A stretch of DNA of 64,000 nucleotides from DATJPR01 sp963811705 (GTDB lineage: Bacteria; Bacteroidota; Ignavibacteria; UBA10030; UBA6906). This document shows positions 9,112 through 18,026 of the stretch, piece by piece (the stretch's first letter is position 1; every line of letters begins with the position of its first letter). The stretch lies in NCBI GenBank assembly GCA_963811705.1, contig CAWESL010000012.1:124001-188000 (forward strand), given 5' to 3'. The notes under the pieces were generated by a model, which worked only from the letters and a program-made list of their open reading frames with translations, did no database searches and had not been told where the DNA came from. The position numbers and the translations under genes are program-made.

Positions 9112-10131
9112 ATGCGTAGACTTGTTACTGCACTCATTATGATTCTCGTCCTTTGTGGAGTGTTCCGGACGCCTCCGGCGTACGGGCAACAGAAGCTCGC
9201 CCAGACCGGAATGAAATTCCTCAATGTCACTGTCGACGCCCGGGCCGCAGCGCTCGGTGAGGCCTACACGGCGGTTGACGGTTACGCCACATCGATGTTC
9301 TTCAATCCCGCGGGCATGGCACGCGTGCCGAACGTCGTGAACGTCGCCCTCGGAAGGGTCATGTGGATTGCCGATATCAACCACAATATGGCCGCGGTGA
9401 GCTTCCGACCATGGAACGGCGATTACGGTGTCGTCGGGCTCATGGTGCAGACGGTGGACTATGGCGAATTGCAGGGTACCGTCCGGACGTCGACGGATCA
9501 GGGGTATCTTGATGTCGGAACATTCAACCCCAAAGCGACAATGATCGGCGTCGCCTATGCGCGCAGCCTCTCCGAAAAGTTCGCGATCGGCGGCGCCGCA
9601 AAATGGGTCCATCAGAATCTCGGAGCAGGGATCTATGCGATTGCCGACGACGGATCCTACCTTGACCGCACGGATATTACGAACGTCTTTGCGTTCGACT
9701 TTGGGATGATGTACAAGACCGGCTACAAGAGCCTGCAGTTCGGCGTTGCGGTCAGAAACTTCTCTCAAGAGGCGAGGTACATCGACGAGGGATTCCAGCT
9801 GCCGCTGATGTTTCGGATCGGAGTGTCGATGAACCTTGCCGACCTCTGGGATAATTCCACGGAACCGCGCATGCATGAGCTCTACTTCTCCACAGACGCC
9901 GAACATTCGCGGGACTACCCGGAACGGATGAAGTGGGGTGCGGAATACCTGTTTGACCATGTCCTTGCACTTCGGGCAGGATTCATCTCTCTTGCGGACG
10001 AACAGAAGTTCTCGTATGGCGTCGGACTGCAGAAGGCCCTGGGCGGTTACGAATTCGGCTTTGATTACGCCTACACGCCGTTCGGGATTTTCGATAACGT
10101 CCACACCTTCACGTTCAAGTTTGCGTTCTGA
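9112..10131 (+). CDS. PorV/PorQ-family outer-membrane protein
   Basis: A 339-residue outer-membrane beta-barrel protein. ATG 9112 begins a signal peptide ending near AYGQQ. The mature start, GMKFLNVTVDARAAALGEAY followed by SMFFNPAGMA, is the hallmark of the PorV/PorQ family, related to FadL-type barrels. In type IX secretion PorV shuttles cargo to the attachment complex on the cell surface. It ends with an aromatic-rich strand, FTFKFAF. Placement between a sorting-type exported protein and other surface genes suggests a locus-specific shuttle or porin rather than the core PorV, but this is inference. Confidence 0.85.
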   Translation: MRRLVTALIMILVLCGVFRTPPAYGQQKLAQTGMKFLNVTVDARAAALGEAYTAVDGYATSMFFNPAGMARVPNVVNVALGRVMWIADINHNMAAVSFRPWNGDYGVVGLMVQTVDYGELQGTVRTSTDQGYLDVGTFNPKATMIGVAYARSLSEKFAIGGAAKWVHQNLGAGIYAIADDGSYLDRTDITNVFAFDFGMMYKTGYKSLQFGVAVRNFSQEARYIDEGFQLPLMFRIGVSMNLADLWDNSTEPRMHELYFSTDAEHSRDYPERMKWGAEYLFDHVLALRAGFISLADEQKFSYGVGLQKALGGYEFGFDYAYTPFGIFDNVHTFTFKFAF

Positions 10132-10173
10132 GCTTCTTTCGACTTTTCAGACTACTGTGAACAAGGATTTGTC

Positions 10174-11391
10174 ATGAAAAAAAGAGTGTACCACCTTCTC
10201 GCTGTTACCATTATGGCCGGGCTCGCGGGGATATGGTCAGGATGTAAAGACGCCCCGCCTCCAAGTTTGTGGGACCCCAACGCGGGGAGCGGACCGCAAC
10301 CTGTACTGACTTCGCTGAGCCCGGCGGACAGCGGTCTCGCCGGGATTTCCCGGATCGTCATCACGGGGCAGAATTTCTCCACGAACCCGCCGGACAATCT
10401 TGTGTTCTTTGACGCCGTGCTTGCCAACGTCCTTCAGGCGTCGGCGACCCAGCTTACGGTTCTTGCGCCGAATACGCCCAAGGACTCGATCGAAATCAAG
10501 ATTGCAGTCACGGGTGCCGACAAGTTCAGCGATCCCGTCTTCTATGGCCTTGTGTCAGCGGCCCCGACATTTGGCAATTTTGGGGTGGCCGATCAGCCGT
10601 TCGGCGTGGAATGCGATGCGGCGGGCAACGTCTATGTTTCCGTCACCTCAAGCGGATCCGGTATCGGCGTCTTAAAGTATGCCCCCGACGGGACGAAGAC
10701 GACATATTCCCCGGTGTTTAGCCCTTCAGTGTCGAACTGGCGGGGAATGAAGTTCGGTGCGGGGGGTGTTCTCTATTGTGTGACCGGCCGGCCCATCATC
10801 TTCCAGATTCCGAATGGCGGCGGCGCGGCAACTGTCTGGGTGTCGTCCGGCCTCACCGCGTTGAACGATCTCGATTTCGATCAGTCGGGAAATATCTGGT
10901 CTGCGGGACCCGGGACGAAGATCTACCGGATCAAGTCCGACAAGACCGTCAAGTCGTATCCATTTGTCGGAACCGTGCGGGCGGTTCGTGTGTACAATGG
11001 GTATCTGTATGTCGGCGGACTTCGCGACTCTCTCGAACAGGTGTGGCGATTCCCCATTGATGGATCGGGGGATCTTGGTGCCGAAGAGGTCTATTTCAAC
11101 CTCTCATTCATCTATGGGGCGAACTCCTTCGGCGTGTACGCGATCACCTTCGCCGCTGACGGCGACATGCTTCTCGGCACCGACGGACCGGACGCAATAT
11201 TCCTCGTTCACCCCAACGGGACGAGCGAACCGCTCTATCCCGGCGTTCTCCAGCCCACGACATTTTCATTTACCTGGGGGTCGGGGCCAACGATTTTTGT
11301 CAGTCGTCAGTCGGCGACGATTGCGCAGACATTGGTGAAGATCAACACCCAAAAGACGAGCGCACCGTACTACGGCAGGTTGTTGCCGTAA
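10174..11391 (+). CDS. IPT/TIG-domain beta-propeller lipoprotein
   Basis: A 405-residue lipoprotein. The signal peptide has positive residues MKKR, a hydrophobic stretch and a lipobox WSGC with Cys24 as the lipidation site. Residues about 42-125 form an IPT/TIG immunoglobulin-like domain (VLTSLSPADSG, RIVITGQNFS, VLAPNTPKDSIEIKI). The rest has repeated NHL/SMP-30-like blades (FGVECDAAGNVYVSV, LNDLDFDQSGNIWSAG, AITFAADGDMLLGTD). It is probably a surface or periplasmic binding lipoprotein, in the position a SusD-like partner would occupy, although it has no SusD fold features. Confidence 0.8.
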   Translation: MKKRVYHLLAVTIMAGLAGIWSGCKDAPPPSLWDPNAGSGPQPVLTSLSPADSGLAGISRIVITGQNFSTNPPDNLVFFDAVLANVLQASATQLTVLAPNTPKDSIEIKIAVTGADKFSDPVFYGLVSAAPTFGNFGVADQPFGVECDAAGNVYVSVTSSGSGIGVLKYAPDGTKTTYSPVFSPSVSNWRGMKFGAGGVLYCVTGRPIIFQIPNGGGAATVWVSSGLTALNDLDFDQSGNIWSAGPGTKIYRIKSDKTVKSYPFVGTVRAVRVYNGYLYVGGLRDSLEQVWRFPIDGSGDLGAEEVYFNLSFIYGANSFGVYAITFAADGDMLLGTDGPDAIFLVHPNGTSEPLYPGVLQPTTFSFTWGSGPTIFVSRQSATIAQTLVKINTQKTSAPYYGRLLP

Positions 11392-11500
11392 ATCTACTCT
11401 ACGCCCAAATCCAGGAGGAAACTTCGCAACAGATGTCAGTATCGTTGATCGCTGTGATATCCACTTATTCAACTTTTTCAACACTTAACGGGAGGTTCCA

Positions 11501-12835
11501 ATGAAGCGAGTGCTTACTGCACTGCTGTCACTGATGTTGTTGGCGAGCATCCAATCGTTTGCCGGATCCTGGACGTATTCCAAGGTGTTCCCTGATACGA
11601 GCTTCAAAGCTCCGACGGGCGTCCATGGAATCGCGGTCGACAAGGCCGGAAAAGTCTGGATTGCTCCCTTCGGTAAGACCGACAGCATCTTTAACGGGGC
11701 GACCTATACGAAGACCGTCGGCATCTTTGCATTCAACCCCGACGGGACGCCTGCCTCGTTCAACGATATGAAGGTAATTATGTTTGGGTCGACGCCGGAA
11801 ACGCTCTCGACTGCCAGCTGGCGCGGTTTGCGTGCCGATGCGAATGGGAACGTCGTCTACGCAGCGTCGAATGGCAGCTACTACCGTCTGGACTATCATA
11901 ATGCGCAGGGAATTGACAAAGTGAAGCCGAATGGCTCAGCTACCGTCACCCCGGCTTTCACCAGCGCGAATGAGATGTTCACTGCGAATGTTGCTCCCGG
12001 CAATCCGATCAATATCTATGGTTCAGATTTCGGTGCGCTCGGCGTTGCGGTGACTTCAAGCATTGGATACTCGCGTGGATTCGAAGTTTCCAAAGACGGC
12101 AACAACATTTATTGGGCCGGATATTCGACTCAGAAGGTCATGGTGTATCATAGCGATCTTGGAACCATCGGAACATACGCCCTTGCCGATAGCTTTGCCG
12201 CGCCGTGCCAGGTCGAATCCTTCGCGTGGAATCCGAAAGACGGGCTGCTCTATATGAGTTCGGGACCTGTCGACACGATCGACTATCCCGGCAGCCTTTC
12301 GCCGTATTCCCCCGAGGTATGGTATGGTTGGGATGTCACGACGAAGACCGTGAAGGACAGCATCGTCTGGAACAAGCATGCGTATCACTATCCCGGATAC
12401 GGTCTCAATGGCGATACGAGCCACGTGGATACAGCACCCCGTCCCCGCGGAATAGCGTTCAGTGTCACCGGTAACACCGCGTACCTGGCTTCCTACAACT
12501 ATTCCAACGCTCCGGTGCAGATGTTTGTCCGGACACCCACCAGCGTGGAACCGATCAAGAGCGGCATCCCGGATGGATATAAGATGTCGCAGAACTATCC
12601 GAATCCGTTCAACCCGACAACCGAGATTGAGTTCTCCGTCCCGCGCGCAGGGTTGACGAACATCCGGGTCTATGACATCCTCGGTCGCGAAGTGGCAACG
12701 CTCGTGAACGAGAATATGATGCCCGGATCGTACAAGGTGCAGTTCAATGCGAGCCGTCTGTCTTCCGGGACGTATATTTATGAATTGACCTCCGGAACCA
12801 CGCGGATTGTCAAATCCATGATGCTGATCAAGTAA
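11501..12835 (+). CDS. Beta-propeller protein with T9SS type A sorting domain
   Basis: A 444-residue exported protein. GGGAGG precedes ATG 11501, followed by a signal peptide cut near SFAG. The body resembles the blades of the preceding lipoprotein (GIAVDKAGKVWIAPFG, GLRADANGNVVYAAS), so the two may be distant paralogues. The C-terminal ~80 residues are a classical T9SS sorting domain: NYPNPFNPTTEIEFSVP, then IRVYDILGREVATLVNE, SGTYIYELTSG and KSMMLIK. Such proteins are exported by Sec, carried through the T9SS translocon and anchored on the surface. It is the last gene before a terminator hairpin. Function beyond surface localisation is unknown. Confidence 0.82.
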   Translation: MKRVLTALLSLMLLASIQSFAGSWTYSKVFPDTSFKAPTGVHGIAVDKAGKVWIAPFGKTDSIFNGATYTKTVGIFAFNPDGTPASFNDMKVIMFGSTPETLSTASWRGLRADANGNVVYAASNGSYYRLDYHNAQGIDKVKPNGSATVTPAFTSANEMFTANVAPGNPINIYGSDFGALGVAVTSSIGYSRGFEVSKDGNNIYWAGYSTQKVMVYHSDLGTIGTYALADSFAAPCQVESFAWNPKDGLLYMSSGPVDTIDYPGSLSPYSPEVWYGWDVTTKTVKDSIVWNKHAYHYPGYGLNGDTSHVDTAPRPRGIAFSVTGNTAYLASYNYSNAPVQMFVRTPTSVEPIKSGIPDGYKMSQNYPNPFNPTTEIEFSVPRAGLTNIRVYDILGREVATLVNENMMPGSYKVQFNASRLSSGTYIYELTSGTTRIVKSMMLIK

Positions 12836-12865
12836 CGATTGCTTTCTGCGTTGCCTGCATGAGCA

Positions 12866-12906
12866 AGCGGGCGTCCGATCCGCGAGGGTGGACGCCCGCT
12901 TTGCGT
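12866..12906 (+). terminator. Hairpin terminator of the TonB-receptor locus
   Basis: Perfect 11-bp inverted repeat AGCGGGCGTCC (12866-12876) and GGACGCCCGCT (12890-12900) with a 13-base loop. The T-run after it is weak (TTGCGT), so termination may be partial or factor-assisted. Confidence 0.6.
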
Positions 12907-12920
12907 AGGCAGGGCATTGA

Positions 12921-12949
12921 GTATGCAGTACGAAGTACGGAGTAGGCAG
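12921..12949. repeat. Degenerate 7-bp tandem repeat
   Basis: Four heptamers in tandem, GTATGCA, GTACGAA, GTACGGA, GTAGGCA, between the terminator and the glycosidase gene. Similar to the array at 41231-41251. Confidence 0.7.
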
Positions 12950-13037
12950 GAAGCGGACGGGTGAGCGATCCCACCCTGGCACCCGTGATACACGGTCTGC
13001 CTTCTGCTTATCGCCGCCACCAAGGATTCTTGAAACA

Positions 13038-15407
13038 ATGAGGGACATTACTGGCATGACTCGTTGCCGGGTGGTGTGCTCGTTGGCCATTGCGGTTTTT
13101 TCGCTTGCAATTTCTGCTGCACAGACTCTTCCCAAGCGTGAGTTCCGGGGAGCGTGGATTTCCACTGTCACGAACATCGACTGGCCTCCTGTGCCTGGGG
13201 GGACGCCGCAGTCGCAACAGGTCGCGCTGATTGCCATCCTTGATCAGCTGCAAGCTCAGGGCTTCAACGCGGTCGTGTTTCAGGTTCGGCCGGAATGCGA
13301 CGCGCTCTACGCTTCCCCCTATGAACCCTGGTCGTATGTCCTGACCGGCCAGCAAGGAGTAAACCCCGGCTACGATCCGCTCGCCTTTGCCGTCCAGGAG
13401 GCGCACAAACGCGGGATGGAGCTCCATGCGTGGTTCAATCCGTACAGAGCCGTGAGAGATACGACGTATTACCCCGTATCCCCGACGCATATCTCCGTTA
13501 CCCATCCCGAGTGGATCCTTGTAAGCGGGAAGTTAAAAATGCTCGACCCGGGAAAGCAAGCAGTCCGGAGTTACGTCGTCAAGATCATTGCCGATGTTGT
13601 CCGGCGTTATGATGTTGATGCCGTCCATATGGATGACTATTTCTATACCGATAATTTCCCCTTCACGGGTGATTCGGCGACATTCCATGCTGAATCTCGC
13701 GGCATTGCCAGTCAGGCCGATTGGCGGCGCGACAATGTGAACCTCCTCATTCACTCGATTTATGATTCCGTCCACGCGATCAAGCCCTGGGTCAAGTTCG
13801 GCATGAGTCCGCGCGGCATATGGAAGAACGGTGTTCCGCCGGGCATTGTGGGAAATGACAATTACAGCGTGATCTGGTGTGATGCGGTCGCATGGCTTCA
13901 GGGACAGTATGTTGACTACCTCGCCCCCCAACTGTATTGGAAGTTCGGGGGTGGCCAAGACTATGGGCTCCTTGAACCGTGGTGGGCCTCCCAGGCGAAT
14001 GGAAGACACCTCTACCCGGGCCTCGCCACGTACAGAATCGGTGCATCCAGCTACGGCGACGCAACACAGATCACCCGGCAGATCAGGTTCAACCGTGGTG
14101 GGACATTTCCTCCGGGAGAGATCCAGTTTACGGCGAACTATCTCACCGGCAATATCGGCGGGATCGCGGATTCTCTTCGATCATCACTCTACCGGTTTCC
14201 TGCACTTGTCCCCGTGATGCCATGGTTGGACACGATTCCGCCGTTTCCCGTTCGAGGAATCCAGTATGCGCCGGATCCCATCGTGCAACAGCAGTCCATT
14301 CAGTGGGAGCCTCCTCTCGTCCCAGCCGACCAGGATTCAGCCACGAGGTACGCGATTTACGGCTTCGATCATTATCCATCGTCGTCGGACTTCGACAGCA
14401 CGAAGAATCTTTTGGGCGTTACAAACAGCGTCCGATATATCCCCCCAGTGCCGTTGACTACTCTCGGGCGACGGTACTACGCCGTTGGCGCGCTTGATCA
14501 TAATTGGAACGAAAGTGACACGAGCAACATTGTCACGGTTACTGCACCGATTGCTCCTCTGCTTGCAGCGCCCCTGAACGGCGTCATGGTCCCGGATAGT
14601 GTTCTCTTTTCATGGCACAATCCAGGAAATGGATCGCAATTTGAATTGCAGGTCGCAACGGATTCGGTCTTTGCTTCGCCGCTCTTCTTCGACGATTCCG
14701 CGATCAACGATACCACCAGAATCGTTCACGGGTTAAAAGGGGAGACTTCATACTTCTGGCGTGTGCGAGGGGCGAACGCCGGGGGATGGGGGATCTTCTC
14801 ACCGGTACGAGAGCTGTTGACCTGGCAACCCGCCGCGCCGACGCTGCTGTACCCGGCAAATGTCCAGACGGAACTCCCCGCGACGATTCTTCTCCGATGG
14901 AAACGAAGTCGCGTCGCGACATCGTACCATGTGCAACTTTCGCGAAGCCAGGACTTTTCTGCTTTGTCAATGGATACGACCGGGATCGTCGACTCATCGT
15001 GCGCGACGCCGCGACTTGACAGCTACACGATCTATTTCTGGCGGGTCCAGGGCATGAATGCTCAAAGCACGGGGGATTGGTCCGGGGCCTTCAAATTCCG
15101 GACGCAAGTCATCGACGGAGTCGTCGAACAGCCGGAAATGCCCGATCGGTTCGAACTCCTGCAGAACTACCCGAATCCGTTCAATCCGACGACAGTGATC
15201 AGTGGACAGTGGACAGTGAACAGTTTTGTGCGGCTTGCGGTGTACGATGTCTTGGGAAGAGAGGTGGCTGTTTTGGCAGACGGTCGATATCCGGGAGGGA
15301 GGTACTCGTTTACGTTTGACGGAAGGAATCTGGCAAGCGGGGTATACTTTTATCGCCTGACGGCAGGGGCATTTACCGCGGTTCGGAAAATGCTCCTGGT
15401 TCGGTGA
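13038..15407 (+). CDS. GHL10 (DUF187) glycosyl-hydrolase-like protein with T9SS sorting domain
   Basis: A 789-residue exported enzyme. After a signal peptide (about 1-28, SAAQ) comes a glycosyl-hydrolase-like 10 barrel (about 33-330) with EFRGAWISTVTNIDWP, NAVVFQVRPECDALY, ELHAWFNPYR, VDAVHMDDYFY and YVDYLAPQLYW. This family includes E. coli DigH, which cleaves glycan strands lacking stem peptides. Three fibronectin-like beta domains follow (about 390-690), then a T9SS sorting domain (about 710-789, NYPNPFNPTT and KMLLVR). The sorting domain contains an unusual SGQWTVNS segment encoded by a heptanucleotide repeat (15192-15226). It heads the peptidoglycan island; cell-wall glycan is the likely substrate. 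ATG 13056 is an alternative start. Confidence 0.87.
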   Translation: MRDITGMTRCRVVCSLAIAVFSLAISAAQTLPKREFRGAWISTVTNIDWPPVPGGTPQSQQVALIAILDQLQAQGFNAVVFQVRPECDALYASPYEPWSYVLTGQQGVNPGYDPLAFAVQEAHKRGMELHAWFNPYRAVRDTTYYPVSPTHISVTHPEWILVSGKLKMLDPGKQAVRSYVVKIIADVVRRYDVDAVHMDDYFYTDNFPFTGDSATFHAESRGIASQADWRRDNVNLLIHSIYDSVHAIKPWVKFGMSPRGIWKNGVPPGIVGNDNYSVIWCDAVAWLQGQYVDYLAPQLYWKFGGGQDYGLLEPWWASQANGRHLYPGLATYRIGASSYGDATQITRQIRFNRGGTFPPGEIQFTANYLTGNIGGIADSLRSSLYRFPALVPVMPWLDTIPPFPVRGIQYAPDPIVQQQSIQWEPPLVPADQDSATRYAIYGFDHYPSSSDFDSTKNLLGVTNSVRYIPPVPLTTLGRRYYAVGALDHNWNESDTSNIVTVTAPIAPLLAAPLNGVMVPDSVLFSWHNPGNGSQFELQVATDSVFASPLFFDDSAINDTTRIVHGLKGETSYFWRVRGANAGGWGIFSPVRELLTWQPAAPTLLYPANVQTELPATILLRWKRSRVATSYHVQLSRSQDFSALSMDTTGIVDSSCATPRLDSYTIYFWRVQGMNAQSTGDWSGAFKFRTQVIDGVVEQPEMPDRFELLQNYPNPFNPTTVISGQWTVNSFVRLAVYDVLGREVAVLADGRYPGGRYSFTFDGRNLASGVYFYRLTAGAFTAVRKMLLVR
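15192..15226 (+). repeat. In-frame 7-bp tandem repeat inside a T9SS sorting domain
   Basis: Five units: ACAGTGA, TCAGTGG, ACAGTGG, ACAGTGA, ACAGTTT. They encode TVISGQWTVNSF within the sorting domain of the GHL10 protein. A diverged copy occupies the same place in the amidase gene at 24278-24312. Confidence 0.75.
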
Positions 15408-15430
15408 CGGTATTGCGCTTTTCTCCGCTT

Positions 15431-15475
15431 GTCTCATAGTCTCGGAGTCTCACAGAGTCCCGAAGTCCCTGAGCC
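15431..15475. repeat. Degenerate ~8-bp tandem repeat
   Basis: Repeating AGTCTCAT, AGTCTCGG, AGTCTCAC and then drifting AGTCCCGA, AGTCCCTG. It lies in the gap between the GHL10 and NlpC/P60 genes; no open frame or known element fits. Confidence 0.65.
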
Positions 15476-15498
15476 CTCTGAAGCTGACTGAACTAAGA

Positions 15499-15529
15499 AT
15501 TCTGAATTCTTCGTTCTTAATTCTTAATA
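15499..15529. repeat. Degenerate 7-bp tandem repeat (ATTCTTA type)
   Basis: ATTCTGA, ATTCTTC, GTTCTTA, ATTCTTA in tandem, AT-rich against the GC-rich surroundings. It resembles short tandemly repeated heptamers known between genes in some cyanobacteria. Part of the 232-base gap 15408-15639, which holds no gene. Confidence 0.7.
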
Positions 15530-15639
15530 CCTCCGGCCCCCTCTCTCCTAGTCTCCCCGTCTGCTCTTCGGCGGGGCATGAGTGCGGGGATGCGGTTGTT
15601 CAAGTAATCGGCCAGATCGTAAGCATCGGGAACCCTGAT

Positions 15640-16842
15640 ATGAAATTGTCTCGCGGACATTACGGTCTTGTTCTCCTTTCGCTAACAGTGTGGTTGACGC
15701 CTATGCATGGCCAGGACATTCCGGATGCGTTGCAGAATCAACTTGCCCTGGTGAGGCATCGACTCGCTCCCGACAAACGAACCGCGGTCTTCGACGTTCA
15801 TTGCACTCAGGTGGATGGCAAACGGATAACGCTTCAGGGTGACGTACAAGACTCGGGCATGAAGACAGAGTTGTTGCGGATTCTTGCGAATGACGGGTGG
15901 CAGGTAGAGGCCGCGTCGCTGAATGCGCTGCCGCAAACATCCCTTGGGGGTGCCACATGGGGTGTTGTTACTGTCAGTGTCCTGAACATCCGGTCGAAAC
16001 CCGATCAGGCCGCAGAACTCGCGACGCAGGCGATCCTCGGGACACCGCTGAGGGTCCTCAAACAAAAGGAGGATTGGTATCTGGTCCAGACCCCGGATCA
16101 CTATCTTGGTTGGACAGAGGGGCGGTTTCAGCGGATGACCGATTCCGCCTTCAATGTTTGGAACGGAACGCAGAAGGTGATCGTCACCGCAACCTACGGT
16201 TTCGCTTCCGCGTCGGAAACACAGCCGGATTCCATCGTGGGCGATCTCGTCGCAGGCTCGATTCTTTCGGAGCTGCGTGCGGGTGATACGGGGTTCGACG
16301 TCCAATATCCCGACGGTCGGAAAGCGTTCGTGAAAAAGGGGGATTGCATAACGCTTGACCGATGGCGCCGCCGCGATCCGCCAAATGGCAATACCATCGT
16401 GAGCACGGCACGAACATTCACGGGAATTCCTTATCTTTGGGGTGGCACTTCGGCGAAGGCCATGGACTGTTCCGGTTTTACGAAGACCGTCTATTTTCTG
16501 AACGGGATTCTGCTTCCGCGCGATGCAAGCCAGCAGGTGAATGTCGGATTTCCCGTTGACGGCGGAGATTCGCTGGATCAGTTTTCAGCGGGCGATCTCT
16601 TGTTCTTCGGGTTCGCGGCGAAGGGGGAAAAGAAAGAGCGGGTGACCCACGTTGCCATCTCACTCGGAGGCCGCCGCTATATTCACTCTTCCGGAGATGT
16701 GCATATCAATAGCCTGGATCCCTCGGACCAGGATTTCAACAGTCATCGGCGACAGATGTTCTTGCGAGCGCGCCGGATTCTCGGGGCCGGGAAAGCGGAC
16801 GGGATACAACGAATAGTGGAGATGAAGGAGTATGGGCGCTAA
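15640..16842 (+). CDS. SH3b/NlpC-P60 gamma-D-glutamyl-diamino acid endopeptidase
   Basis: A 400-residue exported cysteine peptidase like YkfC. A signal peptide (about 1-25) precedes an N-terminal domain and SH3b segments (about 105-250: VLNIRSKPDQAAEL, DWYLVQTPDHYLGWTEG). The NlpC/P60 domain (about 258-390) contains GIPYLWGGTSAKAMDCSGFT with nucleophile Cys277, His337 in VTHVAI and His349 in YIHSSG, the expected triad. It cleaves the D-Glu to meso-diaminopimelate bond in muropeptides. Its 3' end overlaps the dipeptide epimerase gene by 11 bases. That pairing is well known: the peptidase releases L-Ala-D-Glu and the epimerase converts it to L-Ala-L-Glu. Confidence 0.9.
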   Translation: MKLSRGHYGLVLLSLTVWLTPMHGQDIPDALQNQLALVRHRLAPDKRTAVFDVHCTQVDGKRITLQGDVQDSGMKTELLRILANDGWQVEAASLNALPQTSLGGATWGVVTVSVLNIRSKPDQAAELATQAILGTPLRVLKQKEDWYLVQTPDHYLGWTEGRFQRMTDSAFNVWNGTQKVIVTATYGFASASETQPDSIVGDLVAGSILSELRAGDTGFDVQYPDGRKAFVKKGDCITLDRWRRRDPPNGNTIVSTARTFTGIPYLWGGTSAKAMDCSGFTKTVYFLNGILLPRDASQQVNVGFPVDGGDSLDQFSAGDLLFFGFAAKGEKKERVTHVAISLGGRRYIHSSGDVHINSLDPSDQDFNSHRRQMFLRARRILGAGKADGIQRIVEMKEYGR

Positions 16843-17986
16843 CCTTGAACGAAAACGACACTCCAGGCGCGACTTTCTCCGGAATTCGATTCTCGCCGGC
16901 GCGGGGATCGCGTTTGCGCCGCATTTGCACGCCCGGATTCCCATGGTTCAACAACCGGCAGGTACCATGATTCTCCGATATTATCCGTTTACGATCGAAC
17001 TCAAACACACATTCACTCTGGCGACGAGTTCGCGCAATACGACTCCCGATATGATGGTGGAAGTCGAGAAGGACGGGATCGTAGGGTACGGCGAGGCGTC
17101 GATGCCGCCGTATCTCGGCGAAAGCCAGGAGAGCGCAAAGGATTTTCTTTCCCGGATCGACATGTCGCGGTATCCCGATCCGTTCCTGCTGGAAGACATC
17201 CTTGCGGATATCGACAAGATCGCGCCGGGCAATAATGCGGCGAAAGCGGCTGTCGATATCGCCCTCCATGACTGGATCGGAAAGGCCATGGCTCAGCCGT
17301 GGTACAAGATCTGGGGATTGAACCCCGCCAAAACGCCCGTGACGACGTTTACGATCGGGATCGATACCCGCGAAATGGTTCGCCAGAAAGTCGAAGAGGC
17401 CGCGGGTTTCAAAGTGTACAAAGTCAAACTCGGGCGCGATAACGACAAGGAGATTATCGAGACGATGCGAAGCGTTACTGACAAGCCGCTCCGTGTCGAC
17501 GTCAATCAAGGTTGGACCGACAGGGAGAAAGCACTCGCGATGTGCGAATGGCTTGCGACCAAGGGTGTCGAACTCGTCGAGCAGCCTATGCCGAAAGACA
17601 GGATCGATGATATTGCCTGGCTGCGGTCCCGGAGCCCGCTCCCGATCGTCGGTGATGAGAGCGTGGTCAGGATCGGCGACATCAAAAGGACGCTGGGAGC
17701 CTTCGACGGGATCAATGTGAAACTGATGAAATCCACAGGCATGAGTGAAGCGTACAAGATGATTCTGCTGGCGAAGTCGTTGGGACTCAAAGTGATGCTC
17801 GGATGCATGACCGAGACATCGTGCGCAATCTCGGCTGCCGCTCAACTTTCTCCTCTGGTCGATTGGGCCGATCTCGACGGTGCGGTTCTGATCAAAAACG
17901 ATATCTTCGACGGGGCAACGATTGTCGACGGGCGGATTACCATTCCGAAGGGAAACGGTATCGGGGCGACGAAGAAGCAGCAGTGA
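16832..17986 (+). CDS. L-Ala-D/L-Glu dipeptide epimerase with Tat signal
   Basis: A 384-residue enolase-superfamily enzyme (muconate-lactonizing subgroup) that epimerises L-Ala-D-Glu from peptidoglycan to L-Ala-L-Glu. Expected residues are visible: the KxK pair Lys197/Lys199 (KVKLG), metal ligands Asp223, Glu250 and Asp275, the opposite base Lys297 (NVKLMKSTG), and the DxD motif Asp347/Asp349 that holds the substrate amino group in this family. Unlike the usual cytoplasmic enzyme it begins with a Tat-type signal, SRRDFL at residues 11-16 followed by a hydrophobic stretch. It may therefore be exported folded. It overlaps the NlpC/P60 gene and is followed after 40 bases by DUF5009. Confidence 0.9.
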   Translation: MGANLERKRHSRRDFLRNSILAGAGIAFAPHLHARIPMVQQPAGTMILRYYPFTIELKHTFTLATSSRNTTPDMMVEVEKDGIVGYGEASMPPYLGESQESAKDFLSRIDMSRYPDPFLLEDILADIDKIAPGNNAAKAAVDIALHDWIGKAMAQPWYKIWGLNPAKTPVTTFTIGIDTREMVRQKVEEAAGFKVYKVKLGRDNDKEIIETMRSVTDKPLRVDVNQGWTDREKALAMCEWLATKGVELVEQPMPKDRIDDIAWLRSRSPLPIVGDESVVRIGDIKRTLGAFDGINVKLMKSTGMSEAYKMILLAKSLGLKVMLGCMTETSCAISAAAQLSPLVDWADLDGAVLIKNDIFDGATIVDGRITIPKGNGIGATKKQQ

Positions 17987-18026
17987 ATACGATGACCTCA
18001 CCAAGCTTTCTCACGAAGGAACCGAC

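Noticed and set aside
12056..13237. 393-codon open frame on the minus strand
   Set aside because: It spans the end of one gene, a terminator and the start of another, without a domain or start signal.
15431..15529. CRISPR array
   Set aside because: Units are only 7-8 bp with no spacers and no cas gene nearby; these are simple degenerate tandem repeats.
16736..18004. 422-codon open frame on the minus strand
   Set aside because: It is antisense to the dipeptide epimerase gene; composition is Arg/His-rich and shadow-like.
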